A stretch of DNA of 64,000 nucleotides from Paracoccus saliphilus (GTDB taxonomy: Bacteria > Pseudomonadota > Alphaproteobacteria > Rhodobacterales > Rhodobacteraceae). The translations under genes were made by a program, and so were the position numbers. The notes under the pieces were generated by a model. The model made no database searches and was not told where the DNA came from. It saw only the letters and a list, made by a program, of their open reading frames with translations. The DNA is taken from NCBI RefSeq assembly GCF_028553805.1, contig NZ_CP067140.1, positions 3,224,001 to 3,288,000 of the forward strand, read 5' to 3'. Position 1 is the first letter of the stretch. Each line of letters opens with the position of its first letter. This document shows, in pieces, positions 54,748 to 64,000 of this stretch.

Positions 54748-55539
54748 TTACAGCGCCGCACCCTGCGGCAGCAGCCAGACACCGTTGGACGGAGTATGGT
54801 TGACCTGCAAGCTGCAACCATAGGCCCCGGAAAGCATGTGATCGGTCAACACCTCGGCGGGAGGGCCCTCGGAAACCGCGCGGCCTTCCTGCATCAGCAG
54901 GACATGATCGGCGAACATCGCGGTCAGGTTGAGATCATGCATGATTGCCACCACCCCACCGCCCTGCCGCGCATAATCGGCGGCAAGCCGCATCACGGTC
55001 AGTTGCTGGGCGATGTCGAGACTGCTGACCGGCTCGTCCAGAAGCAGCCAGCGCGGGCTGTCCCTTCCCACCGGATGCCAGATCTGCACCAGGGTCCGGG
55101 CCAGTTGCACCCGCTGCTGCTCTCCGCCCGAGAGCTCCTGATACAGTCGCCCGGCATGTTCCGGCAAACCGACCCGGATCAGGGCTGCGCGGATCAGGCC
55201 GTCGCTCTCGCTGCCCTGTCCTGCATGGGTGGCCGTCAGGCCAATGCGGATGATTTCGGCCACGGTGAAGGGAAAGCTCAATGCGCTTTGCTGCGGCAGG
55301 ACGGCGCGGGTCAAGGCCAGTTCCTCGGGGTGCATGGCACTGACATCCCGGCCGTTCAGTGTAACATGACCAGAGGTCGGAACGATTTCGCCGGTCAAGG
55401 CACGCAGCAAGGTGGTCTTGCCCGAGCCATTGGGACCGATGATGGCCGTCAACTGCCCGGCGCATGCGGTCAGATCGACGCCATGCAGGATCTCGGACCG
55501 GCCCAGATGGAGCCGTATATCGCGTGCCCGCAGTTTCAT
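54748..55539 (-). CDS. hmuV: Heme ABC transporter ATP-binding protein
   Basis: 263 aa from the ATG at 55537-55539 (MKLRARDIRLHLGRSEIL), overlapping the hmuU stop by four bases. Walker A GPNGSGKTT, signature LSGGEQQRVQLA, Walker B WLLLDEPVSSLD and switch IMHDLNLT are intact. Powers heme import across the inner membrane. Last gene of hmuSTUV. Confidence 0.95.
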   Translation of the reverse strand: MKLRARDIRLHLGRSEILHGVDLTACAGQLTAIIGPNGSGKTTLLRALTGEIVPTSGHVTLNGRDVSAMHPEELALTRAVLPQQSALSFPFTVAEIIRIGLTATHAGQGSESDGLIRAALIRVGLPEHAGRLYQELSGGEQQRVQLARTLVQIWHPVGRDSPRWLLLDEPVSSLDIAQQLTVMRLAADYARQGGGVVAIMHDLNLTAMFADHVLLMQEGRAVSEGPPAEVLTDHMLSGAYGCSLQVNHTPSNGVWLLPQGAAL

Positions 55540-56606
55540 CCGTCCAGCATCCGACGGTTCGACAGCAGCACCCACATGAAGAACGGCCCGCCGATCATCG
55601 CGGTGATGATGCCGATGGGCAGTTCGGCAGGGGCGATGATCGTGCGGCTGATCATGTCGGCCACCAACAGCACCGAAGCACCGAGCAAAGCGGAATTCAC
55701 CAGCAGCCAGCGATGATCCGGTCCGGCGAGCAGGCGCAGCAAATGCGGCACGACGATACCGACGAAGCCGATCCCGCCCGAAATGGCGACAGAGGCGCCA
55801 GTCGCCGCGGCGGTTATCAGGATGGCGGTTGTCTTGACGCGTTGCACCCGGATGCCGACATGGGCGGCAGAGGCCTCTCCGAGTGCCAGCCCGTTCAGGC
55901 CGCGTGCCAGGAATGGCGAGACGAGCAGCGCGGCGGCAATCACGGGTCCGGCGGCAAGCAGCTTGACCCAGCTTGCCCCGGCCAGCGAACCAAGCCCCCA
56001 GAAGGTCAGATCGCGCAACTGCTGATCATCTGCGCGATAGATGATCAGTCCCGAGACCGCCCCGATCATCGCGGCGAGGGCGATCCCCGCAAGCAGCATC
56101 GTGGCCACCGATGTCCGCCCCTGCCGTGTGGCGATGCCGTAAAGGGTGACCATCGCCAGCCAACTGCCCGCGAAGGCCGCCAGCGGCACCAGATGCCAGC
56201 CAGCGACGGCGATGATGGTGGGCGGCAACAGACCGCCCAGCACGATGGCAGATATCGCCCCGAGCGAGGCACCCGCGCTGACCCCAAGCAGACCGGGATC
56301 GGCCAGCGGATTACGGAACAACCCCTGCATGATCGCCCCCGACACCGCCAGTCCGGCCCCGACCAGCATCCCGGTCAGCAGGCGCGGAAGTCTTATGTCG
56401 AACAGCACCACACGATCAGTTTGCGCGATCTCGTGACCGGTCAGCCAATCGACCAGAACCCGAGGCGCCGATACGCCAGAGGCACCATGCCCCAGGGACA
56501 GCACCGCCATCGCGACCAATAATGCAAGTAGCCAGAATGCCAGAGAGCGCCCCAGATGACGGCGATCACCCGCCAGCCTTTCCTGGGACGCATCGAGCGC
56601 AACCAT
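55536..56606 (-). CDS. hmuU: Heme ABC transporter permease (FecCD family)
   Basis: 356 aa from the ATG at 56604-56606, sharing one base with the hmuT stop. About ten transmembrane helices. FDIRLPRLLTGMLVGAGLAV, AIMQGLFRNPLADPGLLGVS and GFVGIVVPHLLRLLAGPDHR are FecCD-family signatures. Forms the heme channel with HmuV. Confidence 0.95.
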   Translation of the reverse strand: MVALDASQERLAGDRRHLGRSLAFWLLALLVAMAVLSLGHGASGVSAPRVLVDWLTGHEIAQTDRVVLFDIRLPRLLTGMLVGAGLAVSGAIMQGLFRNPLADPGLLGVSAGASLGAISAIVLGGLLPPTIIAVAGWHLVPLAAFAGSWLAMVTLYGIATRQGRTSVATMLLAGIALAAMIGAVSGLIIYRADDQQLRDLTFWGLGSLAGASWVKLLAAGPVIAAALLVSPFLARGLNGLALGEASAAHVGIRVQRVKTTAILITAAATGASVAISGGIGFVGIVVPHLLRLLAGPDHRWLLVNSALLGASVLLVADMISRTIIAPAELPIGIITAMIGGPFFMWVLLSNRRMLDG

Positions 56607-57469
56607 CACGTTCCTCCATAAATGGCGTCATGCAGATCCAGCGCAGCCTGTCCGGTGCGTGGCCCAAAGCCCAACAGATAGAGGCCGTCCATCCGGATCA
56701 CCGAGCCGCTCTCGATCGCTGGAGTCGCGGCTATCGCGGGATTGGTCATCAGCGCCTCGGCCGCCACCGCATGGCCGCTGTCTTCCGGGCCTCGTTTCAT
56801 CATCAGGATCACCTCGGGCGCGGCGGAGGTGATCGCCTCGTCGGTCAGCGGCTTGTAACCTTCGACGCCTTGCACCGCATTTTCTGCCCCCGCGAGGCGG
56901 ATAATTGCGTCGGCCTCGGTCCCTTGCCCAGATGCCATCACGCGGCCGCCTTGCAGTGACAGGATGAACATGACGCGCTTTGGTTGCCCCTCATTGCCGG
57001 TCGCCTCGGCCAAACTGTCAAGATCGGCCCTCAGCGCTTCGACGGGCGCATCGGCGGCTTCTGGCACGCCAAGCACCTCGGCCACGGCCTCGATCTTGGC
57101 GGTCAGCCCCTCGGCATCCGTGCCGGACGGGATCGTCTCGAAAGGAATTCCCGCCTCTTTCAGAATCGCGACGGTTTCAGGCGGACCCGCCCCCTCTTCC
57201 GACAGGATCAGGTCGGGTTTCACCGAAAGCACGCCTTCGGAAGACAGGGCCCGCATGTAACCCACATCGGGCAGTTCCTGCGCCTCGGCGGGAAAGCTCG
57301 AGGTCGTGTCGCGGGCGATCAGCCGGCCCTGCTGACCCAGGGCATAGATGATCTCGGTCACCGATCCGCCAATGGCCAGCACCCGCTCCGCGTCGGGATG
57401 CGGGTCGGCCTGCGCTGGCATGGTCAATGACAGGGCCAGCGTGGCGGCGCATACGGCACGGGCGATCAT
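56606..57469 (-). CDS. hmuT: Periplasmic heme-binding protein
   Basis: 287 aa. A signal peptide (MIARAVCAATLALSLTMPAQ) without lipobox is followed by a two-lobed class III binding protein (RVLAIGGSVTEIIYALGQQG, then VGYMRALSSEGVLSVKPDLI). The YMRALS tyrosine is the usual heme ligand in HmuT. Overlaps hmuS by four bases. Confidence 0.93.
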   Translation of the reverse strand: MIARAVCAATLALSLTMPAQADPHPDAERVLAIGGSVTEIIYALGQQGRLIARDTTSSFPAEAQELPDVGYMRALSSEGVLSVKPDLILSEEGAGPPETVAILKEAGIPFETIPSGTDAEGLTAKIEAVAEVLGVPEAADAPVEALRADLDSLAEATGNEGQPKRVMFILSLQGGRVMASGQGTEADAIIRLAGAENAVQGVEGYKPLTDEAITSAAPEVILMMKRGPEDSGHAVAAEALMTNPAIAATPAIESGSVIRMDGLYLLGFGPRTGQAALDLHDAIYGGT

Positions 57470-58500
57470 GCTTCACCTGCAGCGGGCAAGGATCGAGTCA
57501 GACGCGCCCAGGCATCGGGATCGCCGCCCCTGTCGGAGCGCATTCCGAAACATTGGAAGATCAGAGTGCCCATCTCGTCGAAAGCCTCGATCGATATGGC
57601 AGGGCCACGTGTGGTGGGCTTGTCGACCAGCCAGACCTCGGCCACGTGATCGGCGCGCAAATGCAGGTTGAAGCGGTCGTCCAGCACGTTCAACCACGGA
57701 CCCATCGGCTTCAGCGTCCGGATTGGCCCGGAATGGATCTCGATACAGCCCATATTACCGACAAAGAACATCACCTTCTGCCCCTCGGCCTGCACCCGTT
57801 CGAGCAGGGCCGGAACCGCCTCGACGCTTAACGGTTCGGCAAACGGAGTCCCGGCGACGCGATAAGCGCCAAGCCGGTTCATCTTCAGCCGCCGAACGAG
57901 CGTGTTGAACTGATGGGTGTCGGTCATCTTCGCCCATTCTTCGCGAAGGGTCTCGGCCTGCCCCTCGGACATGCGGGCCCCCTCGGGTCCGGTGCGGGAC
58001 GCGAAATCCGACATCCCGGCCTGATCGGGCAATGCCAATTCGCGCACCAATTCGGCCCAGGCATCCAGATCCGATCCCGCGCGCAAATGCACCTTGTGAA
58101 CCGCGCCCCCTGCCGCGTCGAACACCTGAACCGAACGACGCGAACCATCCGCACCCGCCGCCTCGACCGCATAGGCATGCGCCCAATGACGCGGGAACAT
58201 GCGCATGTCGATCTCGGCATCCAGCGTCATGGCCGCATGCTCGCCATCATGAAATTCGTTATAGGTGCCGATCTTCTCGATCACGCAAGAGCGGTTGCGA
58301 GTCAGCGCCATCACCTCGCCCAGCTTTTGAACCGCCGGGATCAGCCTGGCCAGCGTCGGATCAATCCTCGTGGCACCGTAACCCAGTTCTGCCTCGACCA
58401 GCGCGGCCTCGGACAGGCCAAGCTGTGCCGCCAGGTCATAGGGCCTGACAGTGGCGTCTCGTTTCAGTTCGCGCAGTCGCGCCGGGGTCAGATCATTCAT
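57466..58500 (-). CDS. hmuS: Hemin-degrading/heme-utilisation protein (HemS/ChuS family)
   Basis: 344 aa from the second of two adjacent ATGs (MNDLTPARLRELKRDATV), since AGAGG lies six bases upstream of it. Two-domain HemS fold: the N-terminal half has VMALTRNRSCVIEKIGTYNE, the C-terminal half MFFVGNMGCIEIHSGPIRTL and FNLHLRADHVAEVWLVDKPT. Takes up or degrades cytoplasmic heme. First gene of the hmuSTUV operon, divergent from hmuR. Confidence 0.93.
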   Translation of the reverse strand: MNDLTPARLRELKRDATVRPYDLAAQLGLSEAALVEAELGYGATRIDPTLARLIPAVQKLGEVMALTRNRSCVIEKIGTYNEFHDGEHAAMTLDAEIDMRMFPRHWAHAYAVEAAGADGSRRSVQVFDAAGGAVHKVHLRAGSDLDAWAELVRELALPDQAGMSDFASRTGPEGARMSEGQAETLREEWAKMTDTHQFNTLVRRLKMNRLGAYRVAGTPFAEPLSVEAVPALLERVQAEGQKVMFFVGNMGCIEIHSGPIRTLKPMGPWLNVLDDRFNLHLRADHVAEVWLVDKPTTRGPAISIEAFDEMGTLIFQCFGMRSDRGGDPDAWARLTRSLPAAGEA

Positions 58501-58557
58501 CATGTGCCTCTGCTGCATCGGGTCATCGGCATCTGGCGAAGAGGCTGGACGCAATAC

Positions 58558-58586
58558 TTGACATAATTAGTCAGAATCTCTAGCCA
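58558..58586 (+). promoter_or_regulatory. hmuR promoter overlapped by an iron-box-like palindrome
   Basis: TTGACA (58558-58563), 17 bp, TAGCCA (58581-58586) point toward hmuR. The -35 is overlapped by the palindrome TGAC-ATAATTA-GTCA (58559-58573), resembling the iron-rhodo-box of Rhodobacterales. Repression in iron-rich conditions is the inference; which regulator binds is not known. Confidence 0.6.
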
Positions 58587-58646
58587 ACGCAAGCCGCCAG
58601 CACGCGCCAGCTTCAAACAAGGCTTTGCACACATGAAGGACTGGCG

Positions 58647-60668
58647 ATGCGTAGACAAATTACGGCTTTTGCCCTGCTGCTCGGGACAACGACGCTTGCA
58701 ACCGCGCAGGAAAGCTCCAACCCCATCACGCTCGACCCCATTGTCCTGCGCGCGGGGACGGAAAAGGTGGCCTCGTCCCTGCCCCAATCGGTCAGCGTGG
58801 TTGACGAGACCGAGCTTGACGAGATCTCTCCGGATAATATTGGCGATGTCCTGAAACAGGTACCGGGCGTGGCGGGCGTCGGCTCGGCCAGCTTTTTCGG
58901 TCAGGGCTTCAATATCCGCGGGTTCGGATCGTCGGGCACCGCAGCATCGGAAGCAGGCATCATCCAGTTGATCGACGGCGAGAAGAAATATTTCGAAAGC
59001 TATCGCCAAGGCTCGCTCTTCGTGGAGCCCGACTTCCTAAAGCGGGTCGAGGTGCTGCGCGGCCCCGGCGCAACCACGCTTTACGGTTCAGGCGCGTTGG
59101 GCGGCGTAATCGCGATGGAGACGATCGACCCCGGCGACCTGATCCCCGAGGGTGCGAGCAGCGGGGGGCGGGTCAAGCTGGGCTATGCCTCGAATCCCGA
59201 CACCGCGTTCGGCAGTATCGCTTGGGGCTGGCGCCCGACAGAGGATTTCGAGGCGCTGGCGGCCTTCGCGTATCGCAAGCTGGGCGATACCGAGGACGTG
59301 GATGGCGATACCATCGTGCGAACGAATTCCAACACGCCGAACCTGCTGCTGAAGGCGCGCAAGAGTTTTGGCGATCACTATGTCGAGGCGTCGTATCAAC
59401 ATCTAGAAGCGCGCGGGAACGATCAGGATTTCAATCAATTGGAAGGCGCACAGATCGGCGCGTTCGGCCCGACCTTCCCCGGCTGGGGTGTCGGCGACAT
59501 CCTGACCCGTGACCAGGTGGCGCGGCTGGAATGGGGCTGGAACCCGGAGGACAACCGTTATGTCGATGCGACGGTCACGCTATCCTACACCAATTCGATC
59601 AAGGACGTGCAGCAGGGCGACAACCCGGATGAGCAGATATCCCCGACCCTTCTGGGCCGCCGCGACTATGCGTTGTGGAAGCTCAAGGCGCAGAATACTG
59701 CCGATCTGTCGGGCGCGGGCTACAATCATTACCTGACAATCGGTGCAGAAACGTTAAAGCAGGATCGCTCCAGCACAACGATCTCGGCTTCGCATCCCGA
59801 GGGTTACACCCGCTCGACCGCCATCTTCGCATGGTCCGAACTGGAATGGGATCGTTTCACGATGAATTCCGGCCTGCGATATGAACGGCAGCGGACCGAG
59901 CCCAAAGGCAGCGTGACGGTCAGCGACGATCGGATCGAGGCGGAATCAGTAGAACCCCAGGTCGGCGTGATGTATCGCCTGAACGACGACTGGTCGGTTT
60001 TCGGCTCGCTCGCCTTCGTGAACCGGATGCCGGCAGTGGACGAACTTTACGACGGTTTCAGCGGCGGAGCCGCATCGCCCGACCTGAAGGACGAACAGGG
60101 CAAGAATATCGAGATCGGCGTCAGCTATCGCGGCAATGACATCTTCACGGCAGGAGACGAGGCAGCGATGAAGCTGACCCTGTTCCGCAACCATATCGAC
60201 GATATGATCGTGCGGACCAACATGCCCGCGCCATCACCGTCCTATACGAATATCGACCGCGCCTATCTGCGTGGCGGCGAGTTGGAAGCCAGCTATCTGA
60301 CCGGCAACTGGCAATTCGGCGCTGCCGTATCGGTCGTGGATGGCAAGGATCAGGACGGCGAAGTGCTGGACACGCTGCCCAATGACCGGGTCGTGCTCTC
60401 GGCATCGTGGCAGGCAAGCGATAGCTGGAAACTCGGGCTGCGCAGCATGCTGGCCGATGGGCGGGACAAACCGAGCGGAGCGCATCGCAGCGGGTTCGGC
60501 ACCCATGACATCTATGCGATATGGACCCCTCAGGAAGGCGCGCTGGAAGGTGTCGAGGTCAATATGGGGATCGATAACCTCACCAATCGCGAATATGTTC
60601 CCGCGACCTATGTGACCGGCCCCGCGCCAGGCCGCAACTTCAAGGTCTCGCTCAGCAAGACCTTCTGA
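58647..60668 (+). CDS. hmuR: TonB-dependent heme/hemoglobin receptor
   Basis: 673 aa outer-membrane receptor. A signal peptide (MRRQITAFALLLGTTTLATA), TonB-box region (ITLDPIVLRAG), plug domain with VEVLRGPGATTLYGSGALGG, and a 22-strand barrel ending in phenylalanine (NFKVSLSKTF) are present. The heme-receptor FRAP box is replaced by NRMPAVDELYDG, and the NPNL box by SPDLKDEQGKNIEIG, so the position is conserved but not the letters. Divergent from hmuSTUV. No tonB/exbBD genes lie in the window. Confidence 0.92.
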   Translation: MRRQITAFALLLGTTTLATAQESSNPITLDPIVLRAGTEKVASSLPQSVSVVDETELDEISPDNIGDVLKQVPGVAGVGSASFFGQGFNIRGFGSSGTAASEAGIIQLIDGEKKYFESYRQGSLFVEPDFLKRVEVLRGPGATTLYGSGALGGVIAMETIDPGDLIPEGASSGGRVKLGYASNPDTAFGSIAWGWRPTEDFEALAAFAYRKLGDTEDVDGDTIVRTNSNTPNLLLKARKSFGDHYVEASYQHLEARGNDQDFNQLEGAQIGAFGPTFPGWGVGDILTRDQVARLEWGWNPEDNRYVDATVTLSYTNSIKDVQQGDNPDEQISPTLLGRRDYALWKLKAQNTADLSGAGYNHYLTIGAETLKQDRSSTTISASHPEGYTRSTAIFAWSELEWDRFTMNSGLRYERQRTEPKGSVTVSDDRIEAESVEPQVGVMYRLNDDWSVFGSLAFVNRMPAVDELYDGFSGGAASPDLKDEQGKNIEIGVSYRGNDIFTAGDEAAMKLTLFRNHIDDMIVRTNMPAPSPSYTNIDRAYLRGGELEASYLTGNWQFGAAVSVVDGKDQDGEVLDTLPNDRVVLSASWQASDSWKLGLRSMLADGRDKPSGAHRSGFGTHDIYAIWTPQEGALEGVEVNMGIDNLTNREYVPATYVTGPAPGRNFKVSLSKTF

Positions 60669-60698
60669 CGCGGAGAGGGTGACGAAGGCCCGGCCCGA

Positions 60699-61973
60699 TC
60701 AATCGTCGATCCTGATCATGTCGAGCCTTCGCTTTTCCTCGTCGAGCACCAAAGCTGCCTCGGCCCGCTTCATCGCTACCTCCGCCTGATGGCGGGCGGC
60801 AGAGCGGAAACTTTCATCTCCCAGCCTTGCAAGCGCCCGCAACGTCTCGCGCAGTTTCACCTGAACCTCGATCACCGAAGCCCCGTCACGGGCAATCGGC
60901 CCGAAGGCTGCTGCGAAAAGTTCGGCCGTCTCGAGCGGCGGGACATGAACATCGGGATAGACAATCTCGTCTTCCGGCTTCTGTGCCGGACCATTTGCCC
61001 ACATTGTCAGCAACCTCGCCATGCGGCCTATCACATCGATCGCGGTGCCCGGATCATTGATGCCCGGCGAAAGCGCACGCTGGCCTATTTCGCTCAGAAC
61101 CGAGATGCCTTGGCCGGGATCCTCATCGAAACTACGATGGTCATCCAATGTGAACGCATCTCTGATGGCGTCCGTTACTACGTTCTGATCAAATTCGGAC
61201 CCGAGCGGCGCGTCAAAACGGATCCAGGCCAGAACGGTGTCGCGATAGACAAAGCTGCCGGGCGTCACCCCGAGATATATCTTGGCCTTGGCATCCTCCG
61301 CAAAACTGGCAAGCTGCTCCATACTGAAATGAATGACATAGCCGGTTTCGACCGATGTCACTGCCATGGCATCCGAAGACAGAACATGTCCCGGATCGAT
61401 CAGGGGCCGGCCTCCGAGATAGGGGTTTTTCAGGCGCGCTTCGATGGCCTCTCTGGTCACGCATTCAAGCCGCTCCGATGTCTCGCCCACACGGCCAAAT
61501 CGGGTCAGGTGATCGATCCAGCGCATGAGCGCCACAACAATGAGGACAAGCACCGCAATGGTGAAGAGGAACAGGACCGCGCGACCTTGCGCATTATAGA
61601 CCCCGGCCTTGAGGACGACGAGGCCCACGATGCTGAACAGAAACGACCCAACGAAGGCGGAAAGGACGTTTTGCGTCAGCCTGTCCTCGGCGAGCAGCTT
61701 GATCGCGCGCGGAGAGATATTGGCGGTCGCCGACCAGAATGCCGCGGTGATCACGCTCAGTGAAAAGGTCGTAACCGCCAGCATGCTGGACGCGATGATC
61801 GTCAGCAGGCTGTCGATGGCATCGGCGCTGATTTCGAAGGCGAATTGCAGGGGGATGAAACGATCGGCAAGCGAGGCCAGCACCGCCGCCGCGATCCCTA
61901 TTGCACCGATCAGCGTGGCCCGCACCCACAGCTTGCGTGTATATTGCAGCAGCAACCATCGCCATTTCGACAT
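60699..61973 (-). CDS. DUF2254 membrane protein
   Basis: 424 aa. Four N-terminal transmembrane helices (ATLIGAIGIAAAVLASLADR, then LTIIASSMLAVTTFSLSVIT, a third at SAFVGSFLFSIVGLVVLKAG, and AVLFLFTIAVLVLIVVALMR) precede a soluble domain with the family motif LSEIGQRALSPGINDPGTAI. Function unknown. Convergent with hmuR, 30 nt apart. Confidence 0.88.
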   Translation of the reverse strand: MSKWRWLLLQYTRKLWVRATLIGAIGIAAAVLASLADRFIPLQFAFEISADAIDSLLTIIASSMLAVTTFSLSVITAAFWSATANISPRAIKLLAEDRLTQNVLSAFVGSFLFSIVGLVVLKAGVYNAQGRAVLFLFTIAVLVLIVVALMRWIDHLTRFGRVGETSERLECVTREAIEARLKNPYLGGRPLIDPGHVLSSDAMAVTSVETGYVIHFSMEQLASFAEDAKAKIYLGVTPGSFVYRDTVLAWIRFDAPLGSEFDQNVVTDAIRDAFTLDDHRSFDEDPGQGISVLSEIGQRALSPGINDPGTAIDVIGRMARLLTMWANGPAQKPEDEIVYPDVHVPPLETAELFAAAFGPIARDGASVIEVQVKLRETLRALARLGDESFRSAARHQAEVAMKRAEAALVLDEEKRRLDMIRIDD

Positions 61974-62121
61974 TCCGATTCCCCATCCCCTGCTTCCCTG
62001 CTCCAGCTTGGGTGATACCGGTCCATTGCCGTGCAGGTAAAGGCCATGTTAACCGGCCCATGCGAGCATGGGTCTCGGATCACGAGGCAGCGATGCCGCA
62101 TTGTATGGAAAAGTTTCGCCT

Positions 62122-62796
62122 ATGATCATCTGTCACACGCTTAATCTTATATTTTTCAAGACGAAGAAAACCGGCAGCACGTCCTTCGAGATCGCCCTTT
62201 CGCGCTTTTGCGGGTCGGATTGCGTCATCACGCCGATCACCCCTGCGAACGAAGAGATCCGCCGCAACAAGGGATATCGTGGTCCGCAGAATTTTCGCGA
62301 CACGATCTGGCCGGACGGAACCGGCAGTTCCGGCAAATTCTACAATCACATCCGCGCCGAGGAGGCGCGTCATCTGATCCCGGACCAAGTCTGGCGCGAT
62401 TACCAGAAGATCGCCATCGTTCGCGACCCGTTCGATGCCGCGATTTCGCGCTATTACTGGGAAGGTGTCGAACGGACCGGGCTGGATTTCGGCCAATTCA
62501 TCGACGCCCATCCCGAATATCTCGCCGAAAGCGCCCAGATCGCACCTTTCGATGGGCCGAACCGGATCGACCGGCACCTGCGCTACGAAACCCTTGCGGA
62601 AGATGTCGAGGCGTTAGGTCTTGAGGGATTATGGGACGATTTCGCGGGAATCCGTGCCAAGGGTGGCCGACGACCGGAGCGCGGGGCGAGTTGCGAGGAA
62701 CTCTACACGCAATTTCCCGCCGCGGCCGAGATTGTCGAGGCGCAATGCGCCGCCGAGATCACCCGGTTCGGCTATCGCAACCCGGCCCGATCATGA
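62122..62796 (+). CDS. Sulfotransferase-family protein
   Basis: 224 aa from the ATG at 62122 (MIICHTLNLIFFKTKKTG). A PAPS 5'-phosphosulfate loop FKTKKTGSTSFE (~12-23) and a 3'-phosphate motif IVRDPFDAAISRYYW (R101, S109) are both clear. Resembles sulfotransferase family proteins that modify polysaccharides; substrate unknown. A longer in-frame reading from 62068 lacks support. Lies between a DUF2254 gene and the L-rhamnose isomerase gene. Confidence 0.82.
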   Translation: MIICHTLNLIFFKTKKTGSTSFEIALSRFCGSDCVITPITPANEEIRRNKGYRGPQNFRDTIWPDGTGSSGKFYNHIRAEEARHLIPDQVWRDYQKIAIVRDPFDAAISRYYWEGVERTGLDFGQFIDAHPEYLAESAQIAPFDGPNRIDRHLRYETLAEDVEALGLEGLWDDFAGIRAKGGRRPERGASCEELYTQFPAAAEIVEAQCAAEITRFGYRNPARS

Positions 62797-62830
62797 GCCG
62801 GGCAGGCCGTTTCCGGCAAATGCGTGGCGA

Positions 62831-64000
62831 TCAGACGATTCCGCCGCCGCCTGCCGCCGTCTTGGGACGCTCTGCCGCCACCTTGGCGCGATAACCCGAG
62901 GCGCGGTAGGTCGAAATCGGATCCAGTGCGGCACCCGCCCGGACCCGCGCCATCGCCAGGATCGGCTCGACATCGGTGCGGAATGCCGCGCGCAGGGTTG
63001 CCGCTGCCATCAGCGCATCATTTTCCTGCCGATAACCTTCCAGCTCCGCGCGATCCACCAGTAGGGCCTGCACGAAGGCACGCTGGATCTCGCAAGCCGA
63101 TATCATCAGGCTCTCGATGGGATCGGTGACGTTGTGGCTCTGGTCGATCATATGCGCCAGGCCGAGGCCGGGCGTATCTTCCAGTTCAACCAGCTCGTTG
63201 AAGACCAGAAACAGCCGGAACGGGTCGATCGTGCCGCTGTCCAGGTCGTCATCGCCATATTTGCTGTCGTTGAAATGGAAGCCGCCCAGCTTGCCCGCGC
63301 GGATCAACCGCGAGACGATCATCTCGATATTCACGTTCGGCGCATGATGGCCCAGATCGACGAGGCATTGCGCCTTGGGTCCCAGTTCCTGCGCCGTCAT
63401 CAGGCTGGTGCCCCAATCCTGCACCACCGTCGAATAGAAGGCAGGCTCGTAGATCTTGTGCTCCGAGAAGATCCGCCAATCCTCGGGCAACCCGGCATAG
63501 ACCGCCTTCATCGACTCGAGATAACGGTCAAACTGCCGCGAAAGCGAGGTCTGGCCGGGAAAGTTCGAACCGTCCCCGATCCAGACCGTCAGCGCCTTCG
63601 ATCCGATCTGCCGGCCGATCTCGATACATTCCAGGTTATGCTCGATGGCCTGTTGCCGGGTTGCGGCATCGGTATGGGACAGGGAGCCGAACTTGTAGCT
63701 ATGCGCCTGTTCGGGCTGATCCTGGAACGTGTTCGAGTTCATGGCGTCGAAGCCCAGCCCGAGTTCTTCCGCCTTGGCACGCAGATCGGAAGGATCGGCC
63801 TTGTCCCACGGGATATGCAGCGAGACCTGGGGCGTCGCCGCGGTCAGCTGATGGATCACCCCGCAATCGTCCAGCTTGTCCATGATGCCACGCGGCTCGC
63901 CCTCGCCCGGAAAGCGTGCAAAACGCGTGCCGCCCGTCCCGGTGCCCCAGCTCGGCACCGCCACGCCAAAGCCCATGGCGCGGGTGGTCAGGGCCTCGAT
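62831..64000 (-). CDS. rhaI: L-rhamnose isomerase, TIM-barrel type (5' end beyond the window)
   Basis: The C-terminal 389 residues are visible; the reading frame stays open through position 64000, so the true start lies outside. VAVPSWGTGTGGTRFARFPG, LTAATPQVSLHIPWDKADPS, the metal-ligand region FSEHKIYEPAFYSTVVQDWG, CLVDLGHHAPNVNIEM and GGFHFNDSKYGDDDLDSG match the Pseudomonas-type L-rhamnose isomerase. Converts L-rhamnose to L-rhamnulose. Presumably part of a rhamnose catabolic cluster to the right. Confidence 0.9.
   Translation of the reverse strand: MEALTTRAMGFGVAVPSWGTGTGGTRFARFPGEGEPRGIMDKLDDCGVIHQLTAATPQVSLHIPWDKADPSDLRAKAEELGLGFDAMNSNTFQDQPEQAHSYKFGSLSHTDAATRQQAIEHNLECIEIGRQIGSKALTVWIGDGSNFPGQTSLSRQFDRYLESMKAVYAGLPEDWRIFSEHKIYEPAFYSTVVQDWGTSLMTAQELGPKAQCLVDLGHHAPNVNIEMIVSRLIRAGKLGGFHFNDSKYGDDDLDSGTIDPFRLFLVFNELVELEDTPGLGLAHMIDQSHNVTDPIESLMISACEIQRAFVQALLVDRAELEGYRQENDALMAAATLRAAFRTDVEPILAMARVRAGAALDPISTYRASGYRAKVAAERPKTAAGGGGIV

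Overview
The window is chromosomal DNA of a GC-rich alphaproteobacterium of the Rhodobacteraceae, most likely Paracoccus or a close relative. The evidence is the order tRNA-Trp-secE-nusG-rplKAJL-rpoBC followed by str, S10 and spc genes, two tuf genes, iron/heme genes of the type seen in this family, a DUF6280-like protein, and the intergenic repeats.

Positions 1-31.4 kb hold the transcription/translation super-cluster, all on the minus strand. In transcription order it runs tRNA-Trp, secE, nusG, rplK, rplA, rplJ, rplL, rpoB, rpoC; then an inserted trio (EamA exporter and two rhamnosyltransferase-like paralogues); then rpsL, rpsG, fusA, tufA; then rpsJ through rpmD; then a second inserted cassette (an unknown protein and a sulfotransferase-like protein); then rplO and secY (partial). 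Good sigma70-type promoters (17-bp spacers) are visible before tRNA-Trp, EamA, rpsL, rpsJ, the cassette and rplO. Strong hairpin terminators follow rpoC, tufA, rplW, rplP and rpmD, so the ribosomal cluster looks divided into several transcription units.

Positions 31.4-44 kb are mixed housekeeping genes: an ABC exporter, a CatB-like acetyltransferase, a GFA-family protein, a VOC protein, tufB (an apparently identical copy of tufA including its terminator), a DUF533 protein, cytochrome c556 and b561, efp, a PPOX flavoprotein, ilvD, and a guanidinium exporter (sugE/gdx) behind a clear guanidine-II riboswitch. Two 72-bp intergenic elements of identical architecture (a 14-bp palindrome, 19 nt, then four GTACAC-type hexamers at exact 11-bp spacing) lie just beyond the terminators of tufB and efp. 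I recognise no function for them and regard them as the most novel signal here.

Positions 44-49.4 kb hold a TetR-RND efflux operon. From 49.6 to 54.1 kb there is an alternative heme-copper oxidase operon with two subunit III-like genes, resembling coxMNOP. A decayed GntR-family regulator lies at 54.3-54.6 kb. From 54.7 to 60.7 kb is a heme-uptake locus (hmuSTUV divergent from hmuR, with an iron-box-like operator between them). The window ends with a DUF2254 membrane protein, a second sulfotransferase-like gene, and a partial L-rhamnose isomerase.
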